Part shown: piece by piece, positions 34,630 to 49,354 of the stretch | How positions within the stretch are numbered: the stretch's first letter is position 1 | Layout of the letters: each line of letters begins with the position of its first letter | NCBI RefSeq assembly: GCF_036370855.1 | Contig: NC_088108.1 | Span: 6,595,448 to 6,659,447, forward strand | Direction of reading: 5' to 3' | DNA: 64,000 bases | Source of the DNA: Dromaius novaehollandiae | Taxonomy: Eukaryota; Chordata; Aves; Casuariiformes; Dromaiidae | Program-made: the position numbers and the translations under genes | Notes under the pieces: model-generated | The model's input: the letters and a program-made list of their open reading frames with translations, nothing else | What the model was told of the DNA's origin: nothing | Databases searched by the model: none

Positions 34630-37600
34630 ACATCAGAATGTTTTCTCAAGCTACCTAAAACAGCCTACACACATCCCACACAGATATATAGCTTTTTAGT
34701 ATATTAGGTCTCTGTCTAGCATCCTAGCCAGCAAAACAACATAAAATCATCTTATGAAATTTAGAAATCACACTGTAATAAAGGCTCTTCAAACATGGAC
34801 AGTACCTTTGAATGACTCACAAAATACATTTAAGGCAATACTACAGGAAAATACTGAAAAAGTGAGTTATTTTTATATTCACAGATACTTGGAATAAGAT
34901 TGCGTGGCACTTAAGTACAGAACTGGAATGAATGCTTCCAAGTTCCTTTTCATTTTCAAACAGAAAGACAAGTAGGTAAAATGACCATGACGGTATGCAT
35001 TTCAGCATGCTCAACTGTGGAAAAAAACATACACATTCCTAATGAAAATAATTTAAAGTGGGCTCTGGAGAATGCAATAGGCTGATAGATTAATATGGAG
35101 AGGGAATTTTGATAGTATTTACACTAGATGCCTCATCCCCTGAAGACTGTTAAAACCCAAGGAAATTTTGTCATTGATCTGTGAAGAGTAGGTTTTATAT
35201 ACACCTCGAATGCATACTTCTAATTCTCCTATCACAGAGAGTCCTGCAAAGAGAATGTCTCCTCCAAGCAACTTAACTCATGCTACAAAACTAGCTTTTT
35301 GCCAGAAGGCCTTGTCACCCAGAATGGCCATGCAGCCACTCTGTCCTGAGAGCAGCACTCACTGGTGCCCCAGTATATTCAGCAATGTTCTATATTCAAC
35401 TAAGACTGTTAGTATTGGTGTCAGGTGCTTTCTGGTTGGTCTCATTTGAGAAAGTAGACAGAAATACGCAAAAGGGACATGTTCTAATTTTTATTTTTAG
35501 ACAGATCTTTACAACCTTGAACAGCTATCAAAAAAAGAAGAAGCCAGGACTGTAAACAAACTCTGAACTAGAAATTCTTAGGTAATTATTCAGACAGTAG
35601 AATAAGGAGACTGCAGAGGTCTCTGTGAAGCAAAATGCATGGAGCTTCCCCAATTCCATTTCTGTATTCTCACAGTATGTCTCCTGTAGCCATCTACTTG
35701 TCTGTAGGTACCATCTGCTTCATACTACAAAAAATCTCAGTGTCAATTGCTTTATAAGTCTCTTTGACTTTCGAGATCTTACATACGCAGATCAGAAATA
35801 CTAGAGCACCCTAAAGCAGGCAGTGAGAAATTTTAACTTCTCTTACATCCCATTGGAGACTTAACCATAATGGTAATATGTTGCTTTACATGGAGGAAGG
35901 ATTAGAAGGTAAGACCCTAGAAAGAGCAATATTCTCTTCATCCTCTCAAGCTACATTAAATTGTTTTCTTATAGCAGCATGCTTTACAGCACTTAAATGC
36001 TTACATAAAATGGCAATAAACTTCAAAAAGCCTGACATGGACTACATTAGCTCCCACGTGAATTTCAGTGAATTCTGCCAGTGACCGAAAGTCAACTCAT
36101 TTACGCTGGTAGAAAATTCCAGTATGGATTTTTTATTAAACAGTAGTGCAACTTAAAAGAAACTTGGAAAGTGATTAAGGATTTCAGGCATAGGATGGGT
36201 GCATGTGATGTTTACATATTTGAGAAGGGAAGTTTATAAACAAAATGCAAGTTATTGACGTGAACACAACTCCCACCTTCATGCATAATGTTTTGCAATG
36301 TAGATGTAATACTCAAGCTCTGAACACATCCAGCATCAGTAATAAATTGACCTCTCCCCCCCTTTTTTTAAAAAAGAATTAACTAATCCTATAAAAAAGC
36401 AGAGTGATTGCTTGTGCTCATGTGGTGATGATACCTCAAAATAAATAATTTTTCAACACTCCTTCCTAAGTAACTCAGGAGTCCATATACTAGTTTTTAA
36501 ATGTGTCTTAGACTAAAGTCATGGACACAAGGCTAGGCCATTTGGGGAGAATTCTAGCTCCCTGAAAAAAAAAAAAGCGAAGTAATGCAACTCCTTGAAT
36601 AGAAACAAATTTCTCATGTCTCGAACTTCAGGCTGTACCTGCTGATTGCATCCTCAGGCTGGCATGACCCCTCTGCAATGTGTGATGCCCACTGTTGCAG
36701 GGGCCCTGGAATGGCACATGTTTTCTTGCCACAATACTGATAGCTATTCTGAATAAATTGCATCACATTGTTTGTTCCTCTGAGTCATGCCTTGTTTGCA
36801 CCGGTGGACATCCAGTCCCTGAAAACTAAGGCAACATGGCTACGTCCTAAAAGGTGAGGGGAAGCAGCCATGTACAACAGGGGTAGAATTTAATTTGGTT
36901 CCCTTAATTAAATTCACCTTTGCATTAGTAACTCCAAACATGGAAGCTTGCATAGACAAAACGATTTGGAGACAGTAGGAGAGGAAACAGATTCTGATCT
37001 GTTACATTGTAGTAAATCCTGAAGTCAAAGTAACTACTGGATGAGTTGTGAATCTAGCTCCTGGCGTACAATATTCTTTTCTTCCTTTCCTGACAAGGAC
37101 TAATGTTAGTAGCCTCTGTGCAGTGAATAGGTTTCACGATGAACTTGGGAGGAAGATGATAACACTAATGATGAGCACCTATCTGCCCTGTATGTCTACA
37201 CCAGTCATTTGTACTGGAACTTGCCTGGGTATTTGTCTCTAACATCACAACTATTAACTTCATGGTATTTCAATTCTTGAGGCAGTTTTGGAATGGAAAC
37301 GTAGGTTTCTTTCCAGATGAAAGTGAAACAAAAAAAGGAGACATCCTCTTTTCACACTGCACCAGGAGGGAGTCCTCCAGCAGCTACCCAGCACACCACG
37401 TATGCATACCAGCTCCTCCACCCTGCAAAAGCCTTTCAGCAGCATAGTATAAAAACCGAAATATACTGGGCTTCTGCTTGTTGCTCTTTACTTGTCTTGA
37501 CAAGTAAATCTAATTTGTGTGTCAGAACTGAGTTTTATCTCTCTTTACTGATTCTTTTCACTTCCTTCCTTAGATCTGGTGCTCTTTTTGTGCCTTGTCC

Positions 37601-39969
37601 TTCTCAGTCTGCTTTCTCATGGAAATTCCATGACTTATTCCCCTCCCTTCTTTTCAGCACCTCCTCCTCGCTTCCCTCCCTTCTTACCACATTTATTTCT
37701 CCATTCCATTTACATTTTTCCCTTCTTCTCAACATGTCTTTGCTTGTATCCCAGCCACAGTTCCCCAAAGGCACATCCTAGGAACCAAATGATTTGGTTA
37801 CATTGTGTTAGGAGACGGACAACAGCTTTTCAGTCAGAGGGGATTCTCAGCTGGCGGTGGCTAATTGCTGGCTGTCTTTGTGTTGGATCAGAACACACAG
37901 CAATACCATGTTAAAAATGAAAGTGGTTGTTCCAAGATCCACTATTAGCTTGGAGAAGATTGTCAGCTGTGTCCATATGATGACAAAACTGATAAGATCT
38001 TCAGAAGGATGAAAACTATGAAAAGCTTGCTCTCTGCAGCTAGCAGACGAGAGAATGCTTGAACTCTTCATCTTGATTGGAATTGAGGACAGCAACTTGG
38101 CAAGGTGCTACTGTGGTGCACCCCTTGCCTAAGCACACTTCTGGCTTCATGGATGGCTGTAGTGTGGGAATTAGGGAAGGTAAAAAGATCATGCATGCCT
38201 GCATACATGGATGGCCCACTCTTGGAATAGATGCTGAAATACACGGAGAGTAAGTAGGAACAGCGGGAGGAGCAGCAACAGACAATGCAGTCTTGGTGTG
38301 GTCAACATCAGCAAGAGGAAGGGAGAGTTTCCACACTGGAGCCCTTTTTCAGTGGTTGCTGGTATGGAGTCTGGCTGCTGAGATCACCAGTGGGAGACAA
38401 AGGACAGCAGAGTGTGCTTTTGCCATAGTGGCCCAGACTACAAAACAGAGCAATGGGTTGTTAAATGCTTTTGAAATGAAGTGATAGCAAACTGCTGTGC
38501 ACACATTCAGTTGCCCTAAGTCAGACAGCTCCTAACAGCAAATAACTTTCCACAGTAATCCTCAGTAGAAATGTGAAGAAATCAGCAATAATCACTTCAG
38601 CATAGTAATTCAATTACTATGAAAAACAGTCATAGATTTTACTGAGGAAAAATCACTGGGAGGAGTACATGACATTGTCATATTGGAGGAAGAATGCTAG
38701 GAGGGAGGATATCTTATTGCGATGTGAAATGGTGAGGTAATGGTAACATTATTTTATAAACTGCATACACATAAATGACAACTTTAAGCTTAATGTACTG
38801 GAATGTCTTGAAATAACAGAAAAAGAATTCATCTGACCAGATAACAGGCACAGAACATTGTTAATGACAATGCCAGCAATAAAACCAACAGGAATTTAGT
38901 AGGCTTACATTGACCTGGGTTGCAGACCAACATTCCTTGTGTGTGTGTCAAACAGAGCTATTTCTTTACTTTTTTCCTCCCCAAAAAGGTTAGTATAGGA
39001 AAATATAACAACATGCCAGATGAATCTATCATGTGCTATCATCTACTAGCAATGAAGGCTCATGAAAATGAGGCCAAGATTGTGCTGTACATTCTGTGAG
39101 AAAGTAAGTCGGAAGTTACTGAATGTACTTATAAAAGTAGTGCAACACAAGCCAAAATGAGAACAGTGTCCTGAGTACTCTATTATTTTGCTAGAAAAGC
39201 ATGAAGTCTTTGTGCTTCCCAATAGCAGAACCCAGAAAATTGATATGACTAAGGAAAACAAAGGTGTGGCTAGAATCATATCTAATATGAAATGATGATG
39301 TGGGCTATCATATGGTTTGTTGTTTTGTCCTTTAATAAAGCTTTTTGGGTGGTAAGTGAATGCACATTCATCAGTATAATATGGAGAACTTTTGCTCAAA
39401 AAAACTAAGTACCATTTAGTAGTTCCTGTTAACTAGCACAGTTTGGGGCTATAAAAGATCATGACTGGGGTCAGTATTGACAAACCCCAGAAGTGCTACT
39501 GGGAGCAGCAAATAATCTCAAGCAGCGTTGTTACTGAATTTCACTAACGGATGTCATGTTAATGTTGCCACCTGATTTTGCTGGTGCCTGTTGGGTCTGG
39601 AGCCATCCTACAACCTCCACTGGCTGTATCTGACACCCATAATGGCCCAACTGTTACAAACCTTAACATTCAGTCATTATATATCTTAATCTCCCTTATT
39701 GTTGTTGCATTGAGCTACACATCAGTCTCTGCTCAGCTTTTCATATTGCAGATATTTTGTCTTACACTCCCTTCATGGCAATTGCTCCTTCCTCTTTACA
39801 GTTAACCTTGCCAAAGCCCTTCTGTCATCCTCCAGTTCACCCTTCAGCTCTGGTCAGTAGGCAGTATCACATCACTTTTTTCTCACAGTACTGTTTCTCA
39901 TTATCACATTACTATCAAGACTGTTTTTTTGTTGTTGTTGTTTATTTAATATGCAATGCATTTTTTATC

Positions 39970-40110
39970 TTGCACCTGTCAAGGGTTTGATTTTGCAAGA
40001 TACTGAGAACTTTCAACTCCCATTGGCTTCTTTGAAAACTAAAGATGACAGCACCCTGTGGGACAGACCCATTCAACTCACACAGTCTTTGTAGCAGCAA
40101 ATCCTCAATA
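39970..40110. repeat. Probable ancient amniote interspersed repeat fragment
   Basis: GATTTTGCAAGATACTGAGA and CTTTCAACTCCCATTGGCTT match the phrase 'gatgctgagcacctgcaactcccattgacttc' seen in an old repeat of turtles and birds. Family not assigned. Confidence 0.4.
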
Positions 40111-41969
40111 AGTTATTAGACTATCAGGATGTGTTCTCCTTTAGATATCCCAGCTGTACACTTTGACACCAAATATTTTAATGGAGCTATTTAAAATGTT
40201 TTCCTTTTTTCTCTTTCTTCTGCTGTTTTGTTTTGGTTCTCTTTCCCTGTTTAATTCCGTAGACTTTTGAGCTTCTGTGCTTTCCCAAAATACATCCACT
40301 ATATCTGTCTTTTGGAATGCTTTCTGTAATGCCATCTTTTGTTTCACCTCTCCCAAATAATTTCTTTTCAAATTTCTTCTTTCACAAATGCAAGTGCTCA
40401 TATATGCCATTCAAGCAATGCTTTCATTCAAATGGAGGAGGAGCTACCGTTCTAATCTCCTGTTAGAAAGCAGTTAGAACTTGGGGGGGGCAAGAGACAC
40501 ACCAGACGGATGTTTCTGATGTTCTCAGTCTCAGCCCAAGGCTAAAATAAAATCTGAGGACATTTGGAAAAGTTTCATGTTGCTGCTTTTTAGATTTTGG
40601 AGCCTGAAAACTGCATCGTGTTTTCTCCATTGAAGAATATTTTTGAAGTTTCCTTTGACCAGAGCTGATCCAAAAATAGCTTCACTGTTGAATTTCCTCT
40701 TCCTTTGAATGTATGTATCAATTGAGGAAGTTGTAATTCTTAATAAATAAGCACATAGGCCAAAGAGGAACCAGTGCTGCTCATTGTTTAGGGAAATAAT
40801 TTGGCATTTAATGAGTTCTTTATGATGGCTGAAGAGGAAAGTAATCAACAATTCATGTTAGGAGGGCCCCTGGCACTTCCTTCTAGCAAGCACAGTAGTT
40901 GTGTTTTTTATAGTACAATCTTGCATATTTGCCAAATCGTATGTGCTCATATTACCCTGATTTGTGTTAGATGAAAAAATTAAATGCATACATAAAACTG
41001 AACAATTAGAAAAACACTGAAATATCATATGGGAAATGCTGACTTGTTACTGTCTATGTTTCAGAGTGCTCTCTGGAGGTTGAAGGATGGAGGCCTATGT
41101 TAAGGACAATCTGAAAAAGGGATTATATCAAAAAGTGAGACTAGTTAGGGATTCTTCCATTCATTACCATCAATCCAATCAGGAATTACTGACACTGGAA
41201 GAATAATTGTACTCCTGTTTTTTATTACTATTGATGTTCCTACTTTCCCTGGCTTGGAAAAGTAGCCACTGAAGCAAAACCCAAGCCTGGAAATTCAGCC
41301 TTCTATTGATTTATAGTCTAGGAAAAAAAAGAGGGATAAGGTAAAAAGCAGAAACAGATAGAGAAGTACAAGTTGGAATGCCATAAATGTTAAATCCAAC
41401 ATGTGCTAGGGATAATAACATGAAATATTTTCTCAAATGTTTTATTCAAGAAATGAATCCTACAATTAATAAATTTCTTAACCTTAATCTTGTTTAACTG
41501 ATTCTAAAACCATTTTGATCATTTACACCTTGATAAGTGTAAACTTGTTTCTAGCAGAAAAATATTTCCAAAGAACAGCACTCAGCTTTTTTCAGAACAA
41601 TTGTTAAGTTAAGGCTCAGAAGATATTTTGAGAATAACAATACTGTACAACCTCTAGGTATTTTGTTTCCCAAACTTCTATTCAATTACTGACACTTTCA
41701 GATAAATGAATGCTCAAAATTTTTCCTTCTCATGTTTTTATAGATCCAATGTATCTCAATAAATCCAAGCAAATGTTCCACAGACTGAACTTACAGGTAT
41801 GATCTACATAAAAAGGGAGTAAATCAAATCAGTGGCATACCATGAGAAGACCAAATTAAAACATGCTGTTCATTTCTTTTTTCTAATCTTTTTCTTCTTA
41901 CTGATGATCTAGCAGCTAACAGGCAGGAGGGCAGTTACTGATTTCGACACAGCAAGAAAGCATTGCAAC

Positions 41970-41983
41970 GGGGGGGGGGGGGG
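41970..41983. repeat. G14 homopolymer
   Basis: A run of 14 G. It is likely length-variable and a common place for sequencing error. Confidence 0.9.
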
Positions 41984-43779
41984 CATGGTTCCTCGTCTGA
42001 TAGGTGTGAGCTGAGCGTGAGTACATGTATGAAAACAGACAATGCAGGCTCAAAGACAGGCTCTTCATTTCCTGCCAAAGGGGACTGGAAGTGATCTGAA
42101 GTGCAAAAAGAGACAGAAACCACTGACTTCAGTGGAATGTAAGGCATGCTTTCTCCTTTGTTTTCCAGCATGTTTGACTATTAAAAGAAAACATTGTCTC
42201 TAGCTTTGAATCTTTCCAACTATAACATTGGCCAAGGCTGAGAGGTGCTGAGCACTTTCTGAGAAGGTACAAAGCTCTATTAATTTCCATTAAGGCTGCT
42301 GTATCAGTGAAAGGACAGCCTTCTGACACTGAAGCACGTTGGCAGCTTTCAAACTGTAATGGTTCTGTGCAATAAAACTGCCCTGCTGGTACTAAATCTA
42401 ATCAGTACCACGTGCCCCATCTCTCATGTAAGCATGTTTTGGAGAATACTTTCTACAATAGCTCATCTGTGGATTCAACCACAAATGAAATGTCTTGCTT
42501 ATGTTGCACTCCCTTTCCTGCCTGCACAGAATAAAATGAAATGTTTCTACAGTTAACAGGCAGCCTGTCTTTCTCCCTTCTTCAGTCTGAACATATTCAG
42601 CATCCCTCTAGGGTTACTGTATTTCTAAATTCCTTACATGCACATATATGTATACACTTGCAAATACAAATATATCATAATAATTTCATGTAGCCGTGAA
42701 AACTGGAAACAAGTATGGAATACTTCTGACTTTTAAAGTCTTTGCAGAGTATTTAATCACTAACAAGCTATTGGTTCTAAAATATATGTATATATATGAA
42801 CAGGGCCATAAGAATTGCTAAATAATTCTACCAATAAAAATAACATTGTTCCATCCAGATCTTAAAGTTTGAAGAAATAATGGAAATAGAAATTTTAAAA
42901 ATTAAAAATTATCAAGCATTATTCTTACTCATACACTCCCACTATCAACTAACTCAACTAGCCATTCTCCAACATCTCTGAGGAAGTCTTCTATCCACAG
43001 TTAGAGCTTATTACCACTCCATGGAAAAGAGGAACTTTATTCTCTGTCTTTGCTAAAAGTTATCAGGTTCTCCTTTTATTTACCTTCTCACTTTTTATCA
43101 CCAGGATTCCTGGGAAAAATTGGTTTTTCTGACCCTTTCATATTGGCTTGTCCCTATATTTTCCTGTACTGAAACTCCTTGGGTTCCCTACACTGTAAGT
43201 TGTGTGTGTAGTAAGGTTCCCTGACTTCTGGTTACTCAGAAGAACAAAAGACCAAATGGTTTCTTGTATACTTGCGATGGTGTTACCACTAGACTGCCAG
43301 CCCAGCACTCAATACTTCTTTTTTGCTAAAATGAGACAGATCTTGATATAAACTGCTGTTTCATTTTCTTAAAATAAATTTGAACAAGCTTCTGGTATGC
43401 CTGTTCTCCAGTATACCATGAAAAAACTCACATACTAGTCTGTTTCTAATTCTTAGAGAGCTCAGTAGTCTTTCAAGGTTACTCTGCTGTTGTTTACACA
43501 GAGTCACTCCTGCATGGTTGAGAAGGACTCTCAGACTTGACACAGGAAATCATTAAAATTCCTAGTATTCCTGAAGCAAACTTATGCACACTTCCTTCCT
43601 CATTTCTCTTTCCTGTAAAGACTGCACAAAGCTGTACATACTCAGCTACAACACTGAACAAGCTTTTGCCATTAGACAGACTATTCTACCTGATTGATCA
43701 AAAGTGCATTTTTAAGTCAATCATATATCACATGTAAATTAATGAAAAATAAATGGAATTTGTCATTTGCTCAACAATA

Positions 43780-43960
43780 TTTTGCTGTCCTTAAAACTTC
43801 CTGAGGAACTCCAAATACTTCATCAGCATTAACGAGTTAATCTTCATAACCTGCTTGTGAATTATTGTCCCATTTTACAGTTCAGGAAATAAAGGCAAAG
43901 AGATCAAATGCCCTATCTAGAGTCACAACAGCAATAGTAATATTTATATTTCAGCAACAT
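43780..43960 (-). mobile_element. MIR/CORE-SINE-like relic, first copy
   Basis: CATTAACGAGTTAATCTTCA, then TTGTCCCATTTTACAGTTCA, GGAAATAAAGGCAAAGAGAT and AGAGTCACAACAG. This follows the MIR 3' half in reverse orientation (ccccattttacagatgaggaaactgaggcacagag ... aaggtcacacag). Confidence 0.65.
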
Positions 43961-44150
43961 CCAAAAGCTGCCTCTGAGGTCTGTCCCAGGGCTTGCACAA
44001 ACACACATAGTCCATTTCCAACCCCACTGAACTTAAATTCTAAATGGACAAGATGAACAAGAAGTTAGGGTGGAAATGGAGGCACAGAGGGACAAAGTGA
44101 CTTTCCTATAGTCACATAGATAGGAATTCAGATCTCTTATGCCACACTCT
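43961..44150 (-). mobile_element. MIR/L2-tail-like relic, second adjacent copy
   Basis: CTGTCCCAGGGCTTGCACAA and GAACTTAAATTCTAAATGGA are followed by AAATGGAGGCACAGAGGGAC, TAGTCACATAG and GAATTCAGATCTC. The second half repeats the MIR-like signature of the preceding copy, so two decayed elements lie head to tail, or one lies beside a related LINE tail. Confidence 0.6.
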
Positions 44151-45289
44151 ATACACAGAATAAATGTCAAACTTGCTTGCTAGATAAAGTCCACATGTGT
44201 AATTCCATGCCAGAGGAACCAAACTAGTCTTTTCTTCTGCCCTATTAACCCTTTTTTTTTGTTCTTCCTTTTTTACAGAAGGGCTCAGAAAGAAATCTTT
44301 TGCTAGTTATAAAAGATAGTATCTTTTCAGGTTTGATCTAGGGTATATCAAACCTTATTCAGTATATCTGAATATTTGAATGTCTCTTTATAAAGATTAA
44401 AAATAATGTTTTCTTACTGTGATATTAAAAATAAAGCAAAGTTTCCCTCCTATTCCCCCTAAAGAAAAAAAAAGGCTTTGCTATCTTTTCTGTAATAGAC
44501 ATGTTTTCATACAAGGGTTAATTCTTGTTAAATTGGGCCTAAAGCAATTAACCTATTTCTTACTGTCAGATTTAATTGTAATTTGACCTAATTGAAGACT
44601 AAAACCTGTGCTACACCTGTCTGAATTGCCTTTTTATATCAAGTCTGAAACACATCACAACTGGAATAGGCTGAGCACAGAGGAATGAGACAAATTCAAA
44701 TGTGGGGCTGCTATGCTTTTGGATCACGTTTGGGGGCTAAGTATTTCAAGGAGATAAAGACACATTCTGCTGATTTCAATAAGCATAGAACAGGTCCATT
44801 CTAACCTCTCCCTGGGTGACTGTCAGTGAAATTACTCCAGATACATGCCAGCTACTGGTGAAACAAGCCATCCATTTATAAGGAATAATCCAGGATCTAA
44901 AGAAAACACAGAGAGAGGCTGTATTTTTAACAGCTTCCAAACAATTGATTTCCAAGGTTTTGGGGCAACCGCACTAACAAATTGGTCTTGCTATCTCTCT
45001 ACTATTTGTTCATCACATTCTATTATGAAAACAAGCAAATGTATTTGGACTACAACTAGCCTCCCCTGTGAACTGAACTAGTGTGACCAGGAATTCCGTA
45101 TTACTATTAGTTCTTTCCTTTTTTTCAACCAAAGGTAAACCATATCATCTGAAAACTGGTATGTCATTTGTCTTGTATTTTGGTTTTAAAATAAATATTT
45201 TGAAATAGTCCTTCTTTTTAAAGGCATAGGTTGTTCAGCATTGCAAACTACTGGTGTTTAATACTTGCTCCAAAATAAAAATCAGGAGC

Positions 45290-45358
45290 ATATATATATA
45301 TATGCGTGTGTGTGTATATATAAACACATATATATACGTGTATATGTGTGTGTGTGTG
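45290..45358. repeat. Compound (TA)n(TG)n microsatellite
   Basis: TA repeats, then GCGTGTGTGTGTATATATAA, then a further TA run ending in (TG)n. Alternating purine-pyrimidine throughout. Confidence 0.95.
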
Positions 45359-45497
45359 ACATAATGTTATACCTATAAACAATTTGAAGTTCCATTCTAA
45401 TGAGTAGTATGCATTTGAGCTTGTACAGAGACTGCACAGATGTATCCCTTTTCTATTTTAGAAACCTGAGCATCCTACACTAAAGTACAGACAACCA

Positions 45498-45520
45498 AAA
45501 GTGAACCAAAAGTGGAAGGC
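45498..45520. repeat. 11-bp-period tandem duplication
   Basis: ACCAAAAGTG occurs twice in direct succession (ACCAAAAGTGA, ACCAAAAGTGG). Confidence 0.8.
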
Positions 45521-46321
45521 AGTCTGGAGTATTTGCAAAAAAGTTATAAATATGTTGTAACAGCTTGCTGGAGCAGCAGAAATCATTTGACAAGGCCTCA
45601 GTCTGTGGCATCTGTCATTCTGCTAAAGGTTGTTTTGCCTACACTGCAGACTCCATGGGATGTCTGAATATTTTGGTTTCTACTTCTTTTCCCTGAAAAA
45701 TGACCAGCAAGCAGGACTATCACATTTTGACAGATGGAAAACAGTTGTTTGGCTGATTCTATAAGAACTTGCTGTTCTCTTCTTTGTTTAGGTGGATGCT
45801 CAGCAACATACTTTCACCTCTACTGTATACAAAAAGTCCCCCTCACATTGTAACAGGTAGCAGCAGGACAGAAGGCAGATTTTGAGATGTGACTCAGCTC
45901 ACACATTACTGACCTACAGCCTAACAGAACTGTACAAAGAGATCCTATGACCCCATAAATATAACAAGTTGTAAAAGGCCATGGATATGTCAACTGATTC
46001 ATTTCTCTCTTACTGGAAAACTGACTTTGCTGCAGTAACGTGGTGTACTTTAAAGGTCACTGTGAACAGGGCTCTGACAAATCAGGCTTGACAACCTCAC
46101 AGTGAGTCAATGACACAAAACCAGAAGCCTTAAAATAAGTAAACAATAAAGTAGGTAGAATAGCCGGCATTCTATTCTAGCCTGATTATAACAGAAAATA
46201 TGTCAGTAAGAAAGAAGCACATTTTCTGTTGACTGGAGCATTTTGAAAATTGCCCATCACAGTATTAATTAAGATCCATGATGTTAAGATCATTTCTTTT
46301 ACTTCCACTTATTGATATGAA

Positions 46322-46345
46322 CAGTAGCTGTTCCAGTAGCTATTC
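46322..46345. repeat. 12-bp-period tandem duplication
   Basis: CAGTAGCTGTTC is followed by CAGTAGCTATTC, one mismatch. Confidence 0.9.
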
Positions 46346-49334
46346 CAGGAAGGAAGGAATTTCATATAGTTCTCTTTCCTATATACTCATTACTAGATAT
46401 ATGTACACAATCTGCTCATTTCTTCAGAGAAAGACATTTAGACTCCCAAGAAGAAATTATGCATCAAACTTCCTGCCCATAATGGTAGCTGTAGTTTCAT
46501 CTTTGTAAGACTGAAAATAGAATGATGGCATCAAACATATTTAAATAAAATGTAAAATATTAGATCTTTTGGAATAACAAAACAATGGCTAGTAGATGAC
46601 CAAGTTGCAAATGAGAGAGTTTGGAAAGACTATGCTTCTGGCATTCACAAATAGCTCATAACCAAGTGTTTTACTCTCAGGATACACTAAATCGAGTATA
46701 GTGCTGATGATTATTGCTTTCTGTGTCTTTTATGCACATATAGACTCACTGTGGTAAATTTATATAATCCAGCTTCATCTGCATGCATCAATATGCTTAT
46801 TTTTGTCTCAGCAGATGGAAAGGAACATATTGCACCTGTAAGATTTGCCCAAATTTTACCTAAGTTCAGAGGTAAGAGCTTCCGTAAAAAAATTTTACCG
46901 ATGTACTGGAAGCCCTGCTATTGTGGAGCATTCTATTTTGGTTTAGGATCATTTTATTCTTAAACCGCTATTGTATATAGTGGTATATTAACCAGATTCT
47001 GGATCTAGAGAATAAAGACAAACATCCTAGGCTATAATCCTTACTATACCTATCATCAAAATACTATGGTGTTTTGGTTTGAATAGAGTGTGTATTTTTG
47101 TTCTTTATTTTAAGCCTTAGCCTGAAATTAACTTACTGTACCTTGAATTATTGCAGAGCATAGACCGAAACAAACAACGTCAGATTCCCTTTTTATCCTA
47201 ACTGCTTTGAGCTACTGTAACAATGACAACAGTGCTAAACCCGACTAATTAAATAGGGATTATGTTTGTTTTTCATTATCACAGCAATCAAAGTGTGTAA
47301 CAGATTACTTTGCTGGAAGCAAGAACAGGTGAAACATCAGGCACTGGATATGTCTATCATGTAAAATAAGTATACTGCAGAGATCCCTGAGCTATGGCTA
47401 ACCTGAACTAGTATTTTCATATGGCATGACACAGTGCCAATGGAGTTTAGGTACACGAAACAGATTAGCCACATTTATTATTTGCTTTTAATAATACAGA
47501 ATTTTTAACTCAAAATAAGACCAGGATGCCAAAATATTCCTTGTGTAATGGTCACTAAAAATTAGATTCTATGACAAGAACGGAGTTAAAATCAGATTTC
47601 AGCATGGCTGCTGCTGTTTGTTTCCATAAAGAAGAGCTTAGATAAAAGGTATATGACTGAGTAGACAGGCTAGAAAAGAGGTCAGCTGATCCACTGTACA
47701 GAAGCTTGTCAAAAACTGTAAATAGTTCTGCTTTGATATCACAATTAAATCACTTTATACAGACTGAAATGCTTTGTTTTTTGTATGTGTGATTTTCACT
47801 GACATGATACGAAAATTCCCAAGGCAATTTCTATATTTTATCTAAGACTTCCTTTTCCTCATTTAAAGCTGAATGATTTCCTTCTATGGTTTTATCAATG
47901 GGCCAGAAAAGCTGATAAGATTGCTTCCTTCCTCTGTTAGATATGTTTGGACTTTTGCCATCCCACTTTGAAAAGTAATACATTTGCTCTCCTGTCCTGT
48001 GTAGCAGCAATGAGTGGGAGGCAACTAGCTCCATTCATAAAATGTAGCAAGAAGATTGACCAGAAAAATAAACTAAGAGACAGGTTTAGATTTGAACTAT
48101 TCAGGGTCTCAGCCATTGCACCTCCAATAATCTATGGCTATAAGTAAGATCACACGAGTACTATGAAGCAAATCCCTCTTCCTCAAAGAACTGCCTGATT
48201 ATGAACTACTGTGAACTCCCTTCGCAAGGGAGACAGCAAGGGTCCTAAACTCTCCTCCTCCCTTTCCCTTATTGTTTCACTCTTCTCTCCTCTCCCCCCA
48301 CCCATTACACACTTTTTATATAGAGCTCTATTCTTATCAGTTCTTTGCACACCACAGTGAAGTAGGTGCGAGGGAGATGAAAGCATGACCTCATTTAATC
48401 CTGCACTGTACCTCTGCTATGAACAAGAATTACCAGGGCTGCAGCCAAGTTGTTCTGCACTTGTTCTGTGGGGAAGATCTTTCCCTTCCCGATTCATCCT
48501 TATAGCAGGAAGAACAATTTTGGACTTAACAGAATCTTCAGTATTTATCCTACATGTTCTTGCATCCCACTTGCGTGTTGGACTTCAGCCAACATGCAAG
48601 TGAGTGCAGCAGATACAGGGAGCTTGATGCAGCTCTTGTATATAAATGTTAAGAGGCGTGAATCATTAGAGTTATCTATTTCCTGAACACAAGCATGAAG
48701 GCAGCAGCTGTTTTTACAAGATAAACAGTATCACATCCTCCTGGGACTGAAGGAAAGAACCAGTCCTGAATTGCTATATACTGCTTTAACTAAAAAAGAC
48801 TCCCATCAATTGGTATAAATAAAGTTCCCATCGCATTTTTGTGTCAGTTTGAGCCATATTTAATTTGTGGGACAGTCTTGTGATAAAATTTTCCTCAGTT
48901 TTGTTCTGATGTAGCATTCTCATTTCCTTGTCGAAAAAAACCCGCTTTCTGCAGTGCTTAATGGAATCTAAATTTTATGTTTCCACTCCAGAAATTGATG
49001 TATTTCACTGAGAGGTGATAAGATCTCTCTTCAAATTAGCATGACACAGTCCATGATCACATCATAGGTCGTCTACGTGGAATGATACAATGGGGCTTTT
49101 ACACTACCTCCCTCCCTTGTTTGGATCTTTCAGGTTCAGTTGCAGCAGCATCAGTTGGTTCTGCAGGTGGTTCTGGCTACCCGCACCAAGACAGATGTGC
49201 CCAACTTTGCAGCTACGTTGTGTAGCCTGCTATGCACTGTCTTCAGGATGAAATAACCTGGGTTCTTCCATCTGCAAGGTCCCTGTCCAGCCCATCCTAC
49301 ATTCCTCTTGCTACATTATCTCTTATTTTCCTTT

Positions 49335-49354
49335 AAGTTCTCGTAAGTTCTCGT
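49335..49354. repeat. Exact 10-bp tandem duplication
   Basis: AAGTTCTCGT occurs twice in a row. Confidence 0.9.

Larger units (their letters stand above)
20261..43779. other. Gene-desert DNA with scattered simple and ancient repeats
   Basis: No exon, tRNA, snRNA or intact transposon was recognised on either strand. Open frames are short, and the longest (32848-32297, minus) has no recognised family. Pyrimidine-rich DNA occupies about 37550-37730. Separately listed items include microsatellites, a purine tract, a G-run, small duplications, and stretches resembling ancient amniote repeats. Confidence 0.5.

Noticed and set aside
37317..37781. 154-codon plus-strand open frame
   Set aside because: Its second half is Ser/Leu/Phe-rich because of a pyrimidine-rich tract; an overlapping frame is open too. 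Simple composition explains it.
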